Source: Mucilaginibacter sp. | Lineage (GTDB): Bacteria; Bacteroidota; Bacteroidia; Sphingobacteriales; Sphingobacteriaceae | NCBI GenBank assembly: GCA_029237615.1 | Contig: JAQNCM010000408.1 | Span: 1 to 37,208, forward strand | Length of the DNA: 37,208 nt | Reading direction: 5' to 3' | Shown: one piece after another, positions 15,810 to 23,171 of the stretch | Layout of the letters: every line of letters starts with the position of its first letter | Numbering within the stretch: position 1 is the first letter of the stretch | Made by a program: the position numbers and the translations under genes | Notes under the pieces: generated by a model | Database searches by the model: none | Seen by the model: the letters and a program-made list of their open reading frames with translations, nothing else | Told to the model about the DNA's origin: nothing

Positions 15810-16118
15810 TTATTCCTTTTCCTTTTTCTGAAAATTGATGCTCAGCATAATGCTCATGACAGTTGCACCCACAAAAAAGATGATCACAGGTAAAGGTTGT
15901 GCCGAATTGATGTGCCCCGCTCCAAAAAGCAGGTATCCCACAATGAAATTAAACATCGCCCATAACACGTTTACAGTTGGTGACGATAAACCTTTGCCGG
16001 GGGGCTTTGAAAAAGGAGATGGAAATTTATTGCCGGAGATGCCATGCGTAAAATGGGGTATTGCATTTGCTAAAAAAGCACCTGCAAAAAAAGCAGCGGG
16101 GTAATTATACCAATCCAT
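15810..16118 (-). CDS. Small three-helix membrane protein
   Basis: The 102-aa product has hydrophobic segments at about residues 5-20, 50-67 and 74-94, with a polar, Pro/Gly-rich connector (HGISGNKFPSPFSKPPGKG) between the first and second. I recall similar short proteins with this connector in several phyla, but without a known function. It is a single gene, preceded and followed by short AT-rich gaps, and its start puts the first helix at the N terminus as expected. Confidence 0.72.
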   Translation of the reverse strand: MDWYNYPAAFFAGAFLANAIPHFTHGISGNKFPSPFSKPPGKGLSSPTVNVLWAMFNFIVGYLLFGAGHINSAQPLPVIIFFVGATVMSIMLSINFQKKEKE

Positions 16119-16341
16119 ATTTTCAATTACTATATTTTACCCGAAGCTAAAAAATTGTCAATATAAACCAATATGTATTATCCTTACCCAAATTCGCTTT
16201 CAACGCCTATCTGTTCGTTGTGACGCTTTATAATTTATAAGCCCAGCCCCGGTACGGACCGTTGAAATGCGATATAATTACAGCAGGCATTGCATAACAA
16301 ACGCTTTAAAACCATCTTTTTTTTTATTTGTTAGTAATATT

Positions 16342-16521
16342 ATGGACAATAAATACAATGTTGGCAGTCCTGACAGGGACAAGATCAATATCCAGGAAAA
16401 CTACGAGGTAGAATACTGGACAAAAAAATTTGGTATTGACAGGGAAGAACTTAAAAAAGCAGTAAGTGCTGCAGGTACATCGGTTGAAGCAGTGCAAAAG
16501 TATTTGAAAATAAATAAATGA
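16342..16521 (+). CDS. DUF3606 family small protein
   Basis: I start the gene at the internal ATG at 16342, giving 59 aa, because the matching family sequence begins about there (DRDKINIQENYEVEYWTKKFGI...ELKKAVSAAGTSVEAVQKYL). The 25 codons before it look like AT-rich leader sequence. DUF3606 proteins are small and helical, with unknown function. The TGA stop overlaps the ATG of ligD (ATGA, 16518-16521), so the two genes are translationally coupled. This small protein may therefore be made together with the repair enzyme; a functional link is inference. Confidence 0.85.
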   Translation: MDNKYNVGSPDRDKINIQENYEVEYWTKKFGIDREELKKAVSAAGTSVEAVQKYLKINK

Positions 16522-19226
16522 GTCTTTTAAAATACGTTCAAAAGCGCAACTTTGCTAAAACGTCCGAACCCAAAGCCGGAAAGAGCGTGGACAAGGATCA
16601 TTTAATGTTTGTGATCCAAAAACATGACGCGTCACGCCTGCATTATGATTTTCGGCTGGAAATGGAGGGTGTATTAAAGAGCTGGGCGATACCTAAAGGC
16701 CCAACTACAGACCCTAAAGTAAAAAGACTCGCCATGATGGTTGAAGACCATCCGTTTGATTACCGGAACTTTGAGGGCATAATCCCTGAAGGCGAATATG
16801 GCGGCGGTACGGTGATTGTGTGGGATGAAGGTACCTACGAGCCTATTGAAGAAATAAAAGGTAAAAAAGAACAGGAAAAAGCCCTCCTCCAACAGCTAAA
16901 ATCAGGCCAGTTAAAAATTAAGCTGCACGGAGAAAAGCTGCACGGCGAATTTGCACTTGTTAAAACGCATGGAATGGGCGAAAATGCATGGCTGTTTATA
17001 AAACACAATGATGAATTTGCTTCAGAAAGTGATATCACAGAAGAGGATAAATCTGTATTGTCCGGTAAAACTATAGCCGATATGGCTGAAACAAGCGAAA
17101 AGGTTTGGCAGCACGGTCATGAAGAGGACGTAAAAAAAAGTGCCAGACGAAAAAATAAAGCGCCTGAGCCCTTAGAACCCAAGATAGCGCCAGCAAAACC
17201 AGCCAATAAAGATGCAGAGTCCATCTTAAAAACAGCGCCAAAATCCCGCATGCCGAAGGGCATAAAACCAATGCTGGCTACATTGGTTGACGAACCTTTT
17301 GATGACCCTGATTGGCAATATGAAGTAAAATGGGATGGTTACCGGTCATTGGCTTTTATAAACAATGGCGAAGTGGAATTACTATCCCGCAATAACAAGA
17401 GTTTTAATGATAAATTTTACCCCATTTACAAGCTGCTTCAAAAGTGGAAGATCAACGCCGTGCTGGATGGAGAACTGCTGGTTTTAAACGAAAAGGGTAT
17501 CTCCAATTTCGGAGACCTGCAAAATTGGCGCAGTGAGGCTGATGGCGAACTTGTATATTATGTATTTGATTTGCTATGGTACGATGGCAAAAACCTGATG
17601 GGATTGCCGCTAACACAGCGCCAGGCCGTATTGCAGGATATACTTCCCACCGACGATGACCGCATTCGGATAAGCAAAGTTTTTAATGCAAACGGAATTG
17701 ATTTTTTTAAAGCAGCACAGCGTATGGGATTGGAAGGCATCATCGCCAAAAAATGCAACAGTATCTATACTTCCGATCTTCGTTCGAGAGATTGGTTAAA
17801 AATTAAGGTACATAAAAGGCAGGAGGTGATCATCGGCGGATTTACCAAAAACGAGGACACCACCAAAAATTTCAGCTCACTGTTATTAGGCGTTTATAAT
17901 AATGGTAGTCTTCAGTACGTGGGGAAAGTAGGCACGGGTTTTTCGGATAAAGTGCAAAAAGAGATGATGAGCCAGTTTAAGCCGTTGATAATTGACAAAA
18001 GTCCGTTCGATGTTATTCCTGATGTAAATAAACCATCCCGTTTCAGGCCGAATCCACCCAAAGCCAAAGCAACATGGTTAAAACCTGAATTGGTATGTGA
18101 GGTGGCTTTTTCCGAAATTACGAGTGACGGTGTTTTCCGGCACCCTTCTTTCCAGGGTATGCGTATTGATAAAAAAGCACAGGATGTGATTTTAGAAAGG
18201 CCAATGGATACCGATGTTGCAGTAGAACAAGAGGAACCCGCTGAACCAGAAAAGCATGAGCATGCCATCAAACCGCCAAGACAAAAAGAACGTAAAACCT
18301 TGCTTAATCCCAAAGATGATACTCAGGTTAGAAACATTTGCGGGCACGACCTGAAATTCACCAATCTGAGTAAGGTTTACTGGCCGGAAGACAAAGTGAC
18401 CAAGCGGGATATGTTTAACTATTATTATCAGGTTGCTGAATATATTCTGCCTTATCTGAAGGATCGCCCCATGTCACTTAACCGTTTTCCCGGCGGAATA
18501 CATGGCCCGAGCTTTTATCAGAAAGATGTAAAAGGAAAAGCGCCTGACTGGGTTAAAACATTCCCTTATACTACCAGCGACGGTGAAGAAAAAGAGTACC
18601 TGGTAGGTACAGATGAAGCGAGTTTATTGTGGATGGCATCATTGGGATGTATTGAAATGAACCCCTGGTTTAGCAGGGCACAATCGCCGGATAATCCGGA
18701 TTATTGCGTGATAGACCTTGACCCGGATAAAAACACCTTCGACCAGGTGATTGAAGCAGCACTGGAAGTTAAAAAAGTGCTGGATGAGATTCAGGTCCCT
18801 TCTTATTGTAAAACCTCCGGTTCAACCGGTATGCATATTTACATACCGATGGAAGGTAAATATAGTTACGATCAAACGCAGATGTTTGCAAGGATCATTG
18901 TAAATATTGTACATAAGCAGCTGCCTGATTTTACCAGCCTCGAGAGAATGATCGCCAATAGGAAAGGTAAAATGTACCTTGATTTTTTACAAAACCGCCC
19001 CGGAGCAACCATCGCAGGCCCGTATTCACTCCGTCCAAAACCAGGAGCTACGGTATCTATGCCTTTGCATTGGGACGAAGTTAAACCCGGCCTTACCATG
19101 AGACATTTCACCATATTTAACGCTGTTGACCGCCTGAAGGAAACAGGAGATTTATTTAAAGGGGTTTTAGGAAAAGGAATTGATCTTGAAAGGACGATAA
19201 AAAAAGCGCAAAGTATCTTTAACTGA
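16518..19226 (+). CDS. ligD: ATP-dependent DNA ligase LigD (PE-Lig-Pol)
   Basis: The 902-aa protein is a three-domain NHEJ enzyme. The N-terminal 3'-phosphoesterase domain (about 10-165) has LHYDFRLE, DHPFDY and EGEYGGG. A Lys/Glu/Pro-rich linker (about 170-240) leads to the ligase domain (about 245-545) with nucleotidyl-lysine K271 in EVKWDGYR. A second charged linker leads to the primase-like polymerase domain (about 615-895) with the metal-binding DLDPD motif. The order matches Pseudomonas-type LigD. In bacterial end joining it works with Ku to process and seal double-strand breaks; no ku gene is in this window. Translation is coupled to the DUF3606 gene by ATGA, and a strong terminator follows at 19236. 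Confidence 0.96.
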   Translation: MSLLKYVQKRNFAKTSEPKAGKSVDKDHLMFVIQKHDASRLHYDFRLEMEGVLKSWAIPKGPTTDPKVKRLAMMVEDHPFDYRNFEGIIPEGEYGGGTVIVWDEGTYEPIEEIKGKKEQEKALLQQLKSGQLKIKLHGEKLHGEFALVKTHGMGENAWLFIKHNDEFASESDITEEDKSVLSGKTIADMAETSEKVWQHGHEEDVKKSARRKNKAPEPLEPKIAPAKPANKDAESILKTAPKSRMPKGIKPMLATLVDEPFDDPDWQYEVKWDGYRSLAFINNGEVELLSRNNKSFNDKFYPIYKLLQKWKINAVLDGELLVLNEKGISNFGDLQNWRSEADGELVYYVFDLLWYDGKNLMGLPLTQRQAVLQDILPTDDDRIRISKVFNANGIDFFKAAQRMGLEGIIAKKCNSIYTSDLRSRDWLKIKVHKRQEVIIGGFTKNEDTTKNFSSLLLGVYNNGSLQYVGKVGTGFSDKVQKEMMSQFKPLIIDKSPFDVIPDVNKPSRFRPNPPKAKATWLKPELVCEVAFSEITSDGVFRHPSFQGMRIDKKAQDVILERPMDTDVAVEQEEPAEPEKHEHAIKPPRQKERKTLLNPKDDTQVRNICGHDLKFTNLSKVYWPEDKVTKRDMFNYYYQVAEYILPYLKDRPMSLNRFPGGIHGPSFYQKDVKGKAPDWVKTFPYTTSDGEEKEYLVGTDEASLLWMASLGCIEMNPWFSRAQSPDNPDYCVIDLDPDKNTFDQVIEAALEVKKVLDEIQVPSYCKTSGSTGMHIYIPMEGKYSYDQTQMFARIIVNIVHKQLPDFTSLERMIANRKGKMYLDFLQNRPGATIAGPYSLRPKPGATVSMPLHWDEVKPGLTMRHFTIFNAVDRLKETGDLFKGVLGKGIDLERTIKKAQSIFN

Positions 19227-19235
19227 AATTACAGC

Positions 19236-19269
19236 AAAAAAGGGGAGCCTTGTACAGGCACCCCTTTTT
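19236..19269 (+). terminator. Terminator of ligD
   Basis: AAAAAGGGG-A-GCC and GGC-A-CCCCTTTTT form a stem with one A-A mismatch around a 7-base loop (TTGTACA), ending in a T-run. It lies 10 bases after the ligD stop. Because the arms start with A and end with T, it could also stop transcription from the minus strand, where the His-rich lipoprotein gene ends close by. Confidence 0.85.
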
Positions 19270-19296
19270 AATACACTTAACCAAAACTAAAACCTT

Positions 19297-19467
19297 TTAA
19301 TCATCGTGGTGGTCATGCTCATCATGATCACGATGGTTGTCATGATCATAATGGCCCTCATGGTCACGATCATAGTGACGATGATATCCATAACCAACAT
19401 AACATCCTGAAGTTATGGATACAAATGATGCTATAATAAGTGCTAATCCAATGATTCTCTTTTTCAT
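19297..19467 (-). CDS. Small His-rich lipoprotein
   Basis: A 56-aa frame starts at the ATG at 19467. It has a short signal peptide, MKKRIIGLALIIASFVSITS, followed directly by a Cys in a lipobox-like SITSGC, then a tail made almost only of His, Asp, Tyr, Arg and Glu. I count 10 His in the last 28 residues. A lipoprotein anchored in the outer or inner membrane with a metal-binding tail (zinc, nickel or copper) is the natural reading, but metal and role are inferred. It ends about 28 bases from the ligD terminator. Repetition of CAT/GAT codons makes the DNA look like a tandem repeat. Confidence 0.75.
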   Translation of the reverse strand: MKKRIIGLALIIASFVSITSGCYVGYGYHRHYDRDHEGHYDHDNHRDHDEHDHHDD

Positions 19468-19642
19468 GATCGTAAGTTTTTATACAACACCGCTTTAACG
19501 GGTATCTGTATATTTGATTGAATTTGAGTCAAAAGGATTAATTGAAAAAATTAATTAATAGTTAGGGGAGGTGCCATCATCAATACCGAAAAGCCATAAA
19601 AGAACCTTTAACGTTTAATAGTTAAAGGCTCAATTTTTTAAC
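19468..19642. other. AT-rich spacer, nothing recognised
   Basis: These 175 bases upstream of the His-rich lipoprotein and downstream of the carboxypeptidase-regulatory-like gene show no open frame, tRNA or strong hairpin. They should contain the lipoprotein promoter, but no clean -33/-7 pair was found. Confidence 0.45.
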
Positions 19643-20329
19643 TTATTGATTGGTCAACCTGGGCAGGGTACGTTTATCAGGTGGCAGCGCTTGAAACTTT
19701 TTATAACTGTCGTTAATATAGGTTACCAGCGATGGGCCATTATTGTCCCTCAAAAAAGCGTAAGGTGGCCTGTAAAGCACCATAAAGTCGTCGAGCTCCT
19801 GACCCTTCAAAGGTACTATACTACTTACATAAGCCCTCGAGAACACTGCATCAACATGCCGCTCTTCGGCCTCGTGCTGAAAATATCGCTTAAGCCGGCG
19901 CGCATCCTTACCTTCTTTGCTAAACCAGGTGCTTGGCGACATCACATATACCTTGCTTTTGGTATATACGTCCGGGTATTCTTTATGGGGATCAAACGCA
20001 GCCTTGCCTGCAGTAATATTTACTTCCCTTAATGAGATTGTTTGCGCCTCCAGCTTTATCTTTTTAGCAGTCATATCAACTACATAAAGCGTATCTGAAA
20101 CATAGCCCGGAGATTCAAAGATCAGCAAATGCCCGGTTTCAGTATTTATGGTAAAGTTTCCTTGTTTATCTGTGAGCGTATATTTTTTGGCGACATTGTC
20201 CCTGACAAAGACGTTTGGAAGGCCTGTATTACTGGCGCCGTCAATTACTTTGCCTTTTAAGGTGCCCTGCGCTTTTATCAGCGCCGCTGCAAAAAGCAAA
20301 AGCAAAGCAAAAAAGTACTTAATTTTCAT
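19643..20329 (-). CDS. Secreted protein with carboxypeptidase-regulatory-like domain
   Basis: The 228-aa protein has a signal peptide (MKIKYFFALLLLFAAALIKA, cleavage near AQG). A carboxypeptidase D regulatory-like beta-sandwich covers about residues 22-105 (GTLKGKVIDGASNTGLPNVFV, YTLTDKQGNFTI, LLIFESPGYVSDTLYV, ISLREVNITAG). This domain is common at the N terminus of Bacteroidota TonB receptors, but here no barrel follows. The remaining ~120 residues are helical and charged, with FSKEGKDARRLKRYFQ and ERHVDAVFSRAYV. It probably sits in the periplasm or at the cell surface. Function is unknown. A long palindrome separates it from the M1-like peptidase gene upstream. Confidence 0.82.
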   Translation of the reverse strand: MKIKYFFALLLLFAAALIKAQGTLKGKVIDGASNTGLPNVFVRDNVAKKYTLTDKQGNFTINTETGHLLIFESPGYVSDTLYVVDMTAKKIKLEAQTISLREVNITAGKAAFDPHKEYPDVYTKSKVYVMSPSTWFSKEGKDARRLKRYFQHEAEERHVDAVFSRAYVSSIVPLKGQELDDFMVLYRPPYAFLRDNNGPSLVTYINDSYKKFQALPPDKRTLPRLTNQ

Positions 20330-20405
20330 ATCGGCACGTATTATTAATAGTTATGATAACTTAATCAAATAAAAATAGTTTTGATTTTAATGTTTTGTAA
20401 CACTC

Positions 20406-20448
20406 TTTAAACACAGCGGCCCGGTATTACCGGGCCGCTGTGTTTAAA
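20406..20448. terminator. Perfect 43-base palindrome, probable terminator
   Basis: TTTAAACACAGCGGCCCGGTA (20406-20426) and its exact complement (20428-20448) flank a single T, making a 21-bp perfect inverted repeat with a very GC-rich core. It lies 29 bases downstream of the peptidase gene stop on the minus strand and most simply serves as its terminator. The A/T-rich ends could support termination in both directions. Confidence 0.75.
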
Positions 20449-20477
20449 ATTTTAGTCGATGGCTGATCTTCCAGTTA

Positions 20478-22526
20478 TTATTTCTTTGTCCAAACGTTGT
20501 TATCCGGATTGTAATCAGGCATTGCATTATCAGGATCATAAGTCACAGACTGAAGCTCTTCGGTAGATGGATATTTAAATGTCCACGTGCTATTGCGTTC
20601 CCAAATTTCCACGGGTAGTTTAACCCGGTCAACTTTTCCGCTAACTGTTTTTATTTCAAGGGTCACGGGCATAGCCATTTTTTGAAGATTATCTATGGTG
20701 ATCAATGCGCCTTTTGACGGATCGTCATTCTCGTATTTAACATCGCGTACTGCAACATCAAGCCGCCAGTTATGTTCAAACCATCCACGCCAAAACCATT
20801 GCAAATTTTCACCGCCTGCATTTTCCATCGTACGGAAGAAGTCCTCAGGTGTTGGATGCTTAAATGCCCATTTATTAATATAGGTTCTGAAAGCAAAATC
20901 GAACCGCTCAGGGCCTAAAATTTGCTCCCGCAATAAAACTAAACCTGCACTTGGTTTTGCATATAACAGGGTGCCGGTATTTCTTTCTTTTAGGTTTGCC
21001 GGCTGGCTCATAATAGGTTCCAGCTCCGGGGCGGTAAAAAATGCACCAATGCGATGCATATCCATCTGCCTGGTGTTTTTGTACTCGCCATTGTTAAAAT
21101 TAGCAGTTGAGAGCGTATTAATAAAAGTGTTAAAACCTTCATCCATCCATCCATACATCCGCTCATTTGATCCTACGATCATTGGGAACCAGGTATGACC
21201 AAATTCGTGATCGTTAACACCCCATAGCCCTCTTGCCTTTGCTTTGTATCCGCAGAAAACAATTCCCGGATATTCCATACCGCCCACAATCCCTGCAACC
21301 GCTGTTGCTGCCGGGTAAGGGAACTCATACCATTTGGAGGAGTTATATTCTATTGATTTTTTTACATATTCTGTTGACCGGCCCCAGGCATCGTTGCCAT
21401 CACTTTCAACAGGGTAGGCAGATATTGCAATTGATTTTTTTCCGCTTGGCAAATCCATCTTTGCTGCATCAATGATAAAAGCAGCTGAAGCAGCCCAGGA
21501 GGCATCGCGGGCATTATTTATTTTAAAGTGCCACGTTAATTCTTTCTTTCCGGCAGGGCGGGATGCAGGGTCAGTAACTTCACTTGCCGAACGTATGATC
21601 ACCGTTTTTTCGCTTTTTGCCGCATCGGCCCAACGTTTCAATTGTGCAGGGGTATATACTTCCTGCGGATTCAATAATTCGCCTGATGCAACTACAATGT
21701 GGTTAGCTGGCGCCGTGATTTTAAGGTCGAAGTCTCCATATTCAAGGTAAAATTCACCCGGACCAGTATAAGGAATGGTGTTCCATCCGTACACATCGTC
21801 ATATACGCACATACGCGGGTACCATTGTCCAACCTGGAATATTTTCCCATTTTTGGTTTCCTGTATTCCCATACGGTCTGATCCATAATTTGGCGGGGTA
21901 AATGAGTATTCAATTTTTAGCTTTATTTGTCCGCCATTGGCAGTCACTGTTTTTGGTAAAAAAAGCTGCATCCGTGTGTCCGACACTAAAAATTTAACTG
22001 CTGTTTCGGCGCCTTTTGCACCAAGCATTTTTATCGATTTAATTTTATATCCGGCATCAAAAGCCTGTCCGCGTCCCCAGTTACGGCTGCTGGGAACCGG
22101 CGGATTTCCCACTAACGGAACTATAGCAGTTCCCCTTGAGTCTAACTTAAAAAGGTTTTGCTCAAGGTTCATCCACAGATAACCAAGATTTTGCGGGCTA
22201 TAATTTGTGTAAGTTAATATCTCTGAACCGGTAATTTCATTGGTTTCATCATTTAGCTTAGCCGCCAATTGATAATCGGCACGGTTTTGCCAGTATTTAG
22301 GGCCTGGCTGACCATCCGCTGCGCGGTATTCGCCACCGTTCTTCTTATAAAATAAAGGCCCGAATGTTTCATGGTAATCATAAATAGTGCCGGGGGCAGC
22401 CACGATAGGAGCGGGGGCAGGCCTTGCAGGCGGAGCTGGCGCTGTTGCCGGAGTAGTTTGAGCAGAGCCATAACTTGCAACGGCCATAAAAGCCAGTGTG
22501 AAACCGGCAATCAGGTTTAATTTCAT
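20478..22526 (-). CDS. M1-like zinc aminopeptidase, secreted
   Basis: The 682-aa protein starts with a signal peptide (about residues 1-22, ending ASYGSAQ), then a Pro/Ala-rich linker (24-45). The catalytic site is of M1 type: HEFGH with H440, E441 and H444, and WMDEGF with E463, matching HExxH-x18-E. GGMEYP at 415-420 stands where M1 enzymes have GAMEN; the last Asn is replaced by Tyr, so N-terminal amino recognition may differ. The N-terminal beta-sandwich (about 80-280) is the usual M1 domain. It should act in the periplasm or outside the cell on peptides. A perfect palindrome follows the stop as terminator. Confidence 0.9.
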   Translation of the reverse strand: MKLNLIAGFTLAFMAVASYGSAQTTPATAPAPPARPAPAPIVAAPGTIYDYHETFGPLFYKKNGGEYRAADGQPGPKYWQNRADYQLAAKLNDETNEITGSEILTYTNYSPQNLGYLWMNLEQNLFKLDSRGTAIVPLVGNPPVPSSRNWGRGQAFDAGYKIKSIKMLGAKGAETAVKFLVSDTRMQLFLPKTVTANGGQIKLKIEYSFTPPNYGSDRMGIQETKNGKIFQVGQWYPRMCVYDDVYGWNTIPYTGPGEFYLEYGDFDLKITAPANHIVVASGELLNPQEVYTPAQLKRWADAAKSEKTVIIRSASEVTDPASRPAGKKELTWHFKINNARDASWAASAAFIIDAAKMDLPSGKKSIAISAYPVESDGNDAWGRSTEYVKKSIEYNSSKWYEFPYPAATAVAGIVGGMEYPGIVFCGYKAKARGLWGVNDHEFGHTWFPMIVGSNERMYGWMDEGFNTFINTLSTANFNNGEYKNTRQMDMHRIGAFFTAPELEPIMSQPANLKERNTGTLLYAKPSAGLVLLREQILGPERFDFAFRTYINKWAFKHPTPEDFFRTMENAGGENLQWFWRGWFEHNWRLDVAVRDVKYENDDPSKGALITIDNLQKMAMPVTLEIKTVSGKVDRVKLPVEIWERNSTWTFKYPSTEELQSVTYDPDNAMPDYNPDNNVWTKK

Positions 22527-22652
22527 TTTAAATATTGGTCAGTTAAAAAAACAATTATAATACAAAATAACTAAAGCCCGTTAAGGTATAATGATTGTTA
22601 CGTGAATATTATATATTGATCAATTCAAATTGTTTCTTCTTAAATTACCAAT

Positions 22653-22994
22653 TTAAAATTGCTTCCCGTAAACACCCTCATCAAACCCAAAGAACAAAAA
22701 GTCACCGTTTTCTATCACGGGCCGTTTTATCATGCTGGTTTTCTGCTGCATCAATTTCAAAGCATCGGCTGATGTTTTTATGCTTTCTTTTACCAGCGGA
22801 TCAAGTTGTTTCCATGTAAGCCCTTGTTTATTTAAGAAGCGCTCGTTCCCGGCTTTTTGATCCCATTCTTTTAACTTTTCTTCGCTTATGCCGAGTTTTT
22901 TAAAGTCGTGAAATTCGTACGCAACGTTATTTGCTTTTAGCCAGTCGAGCGCTTTTTTTACCGTGTTACAATTGGTGATACCATATACTTTCAT
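22653..22994 (-). CDS. ArsC/Spx-family thiol protein (YffB-like)
   Basis: The 113-aa protein is a thioredoxin-fold member of the ArsC/Spx family: MKVYGITNCNTVKKALDWL with a single N-terminal Cys9 in NCNTVKK, a later IKRPVIE motif, and FGFDEGVY near the end. The length and GIxNCxTVKKA start match YffB-type proteins, thought to be glutathione-dependent thiol reductases. A true arsenate reductase role is not supported, because no other ars genes are near and the extra Cys/Arg set of ArsC is not evident. It stands alone, between repeat elements. Confidence 0.88.
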   Translation of the reverse strand: MKVYGITNCNTVKKALDWLKANNVAYEFHDFKKLGISEEKLKEWDQKAGNERFLNKQGLTWKQLDPLVKESIKTSADALKLMQQKTSMIKRPVIENGDFLFFGFDEGVYGKQF

Positions 22995-23009
22995 AACGCA
23001 AAATTACTT

Positions 23010-23152
23010 GAAAGAAGCAAGAATCAAGAGCCAGGATGCAAGAGTTAGGAAAATATAATTATATCGGGATAGTTACTCAATACAAAGCTATGACCATCTT
23101 CAATCTAAGAATCTTGCATCTTGATTCCCACCTCTTGAATCTCGCTTCTTTC
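23010..23152. repeat. Inverted pair of CAAGA-rich repeats
   Basis: The segment at 23010-23049 (GAAAGAAGCAAGAATCAAGAG...) and the reverse complement of 23105-23152 (GAAAGAAGCGAGATTCAAGAG...) are similar over about 40 bases, with a ~55-base AT-rich centre. Elements of this type (short runs of CAAGA/GAATC) are, from memory, scattered in Sphingobacteriaceae intergenic DNA. No coding capacity is seen. Confidence 0.7.
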
Positions 23153-23171
23153 TATCTTGCCTCTCTTACGG

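Noticed and set aside
19300-19400. CAT/GAT-type tandem repeat resembling a repeat array
   Set aside because: It is the His/Asp-rich coding tail of the small lipoprotein; there are no constant repeats with unique spacers, so it is not CRISPR or a satellite.
22653-22994. True arsenate reductase ArsC
   Set aside because: The sequence matches YffB-type members with a single N-terminal Cys, and no other arsenic-resistance gene is nearby.
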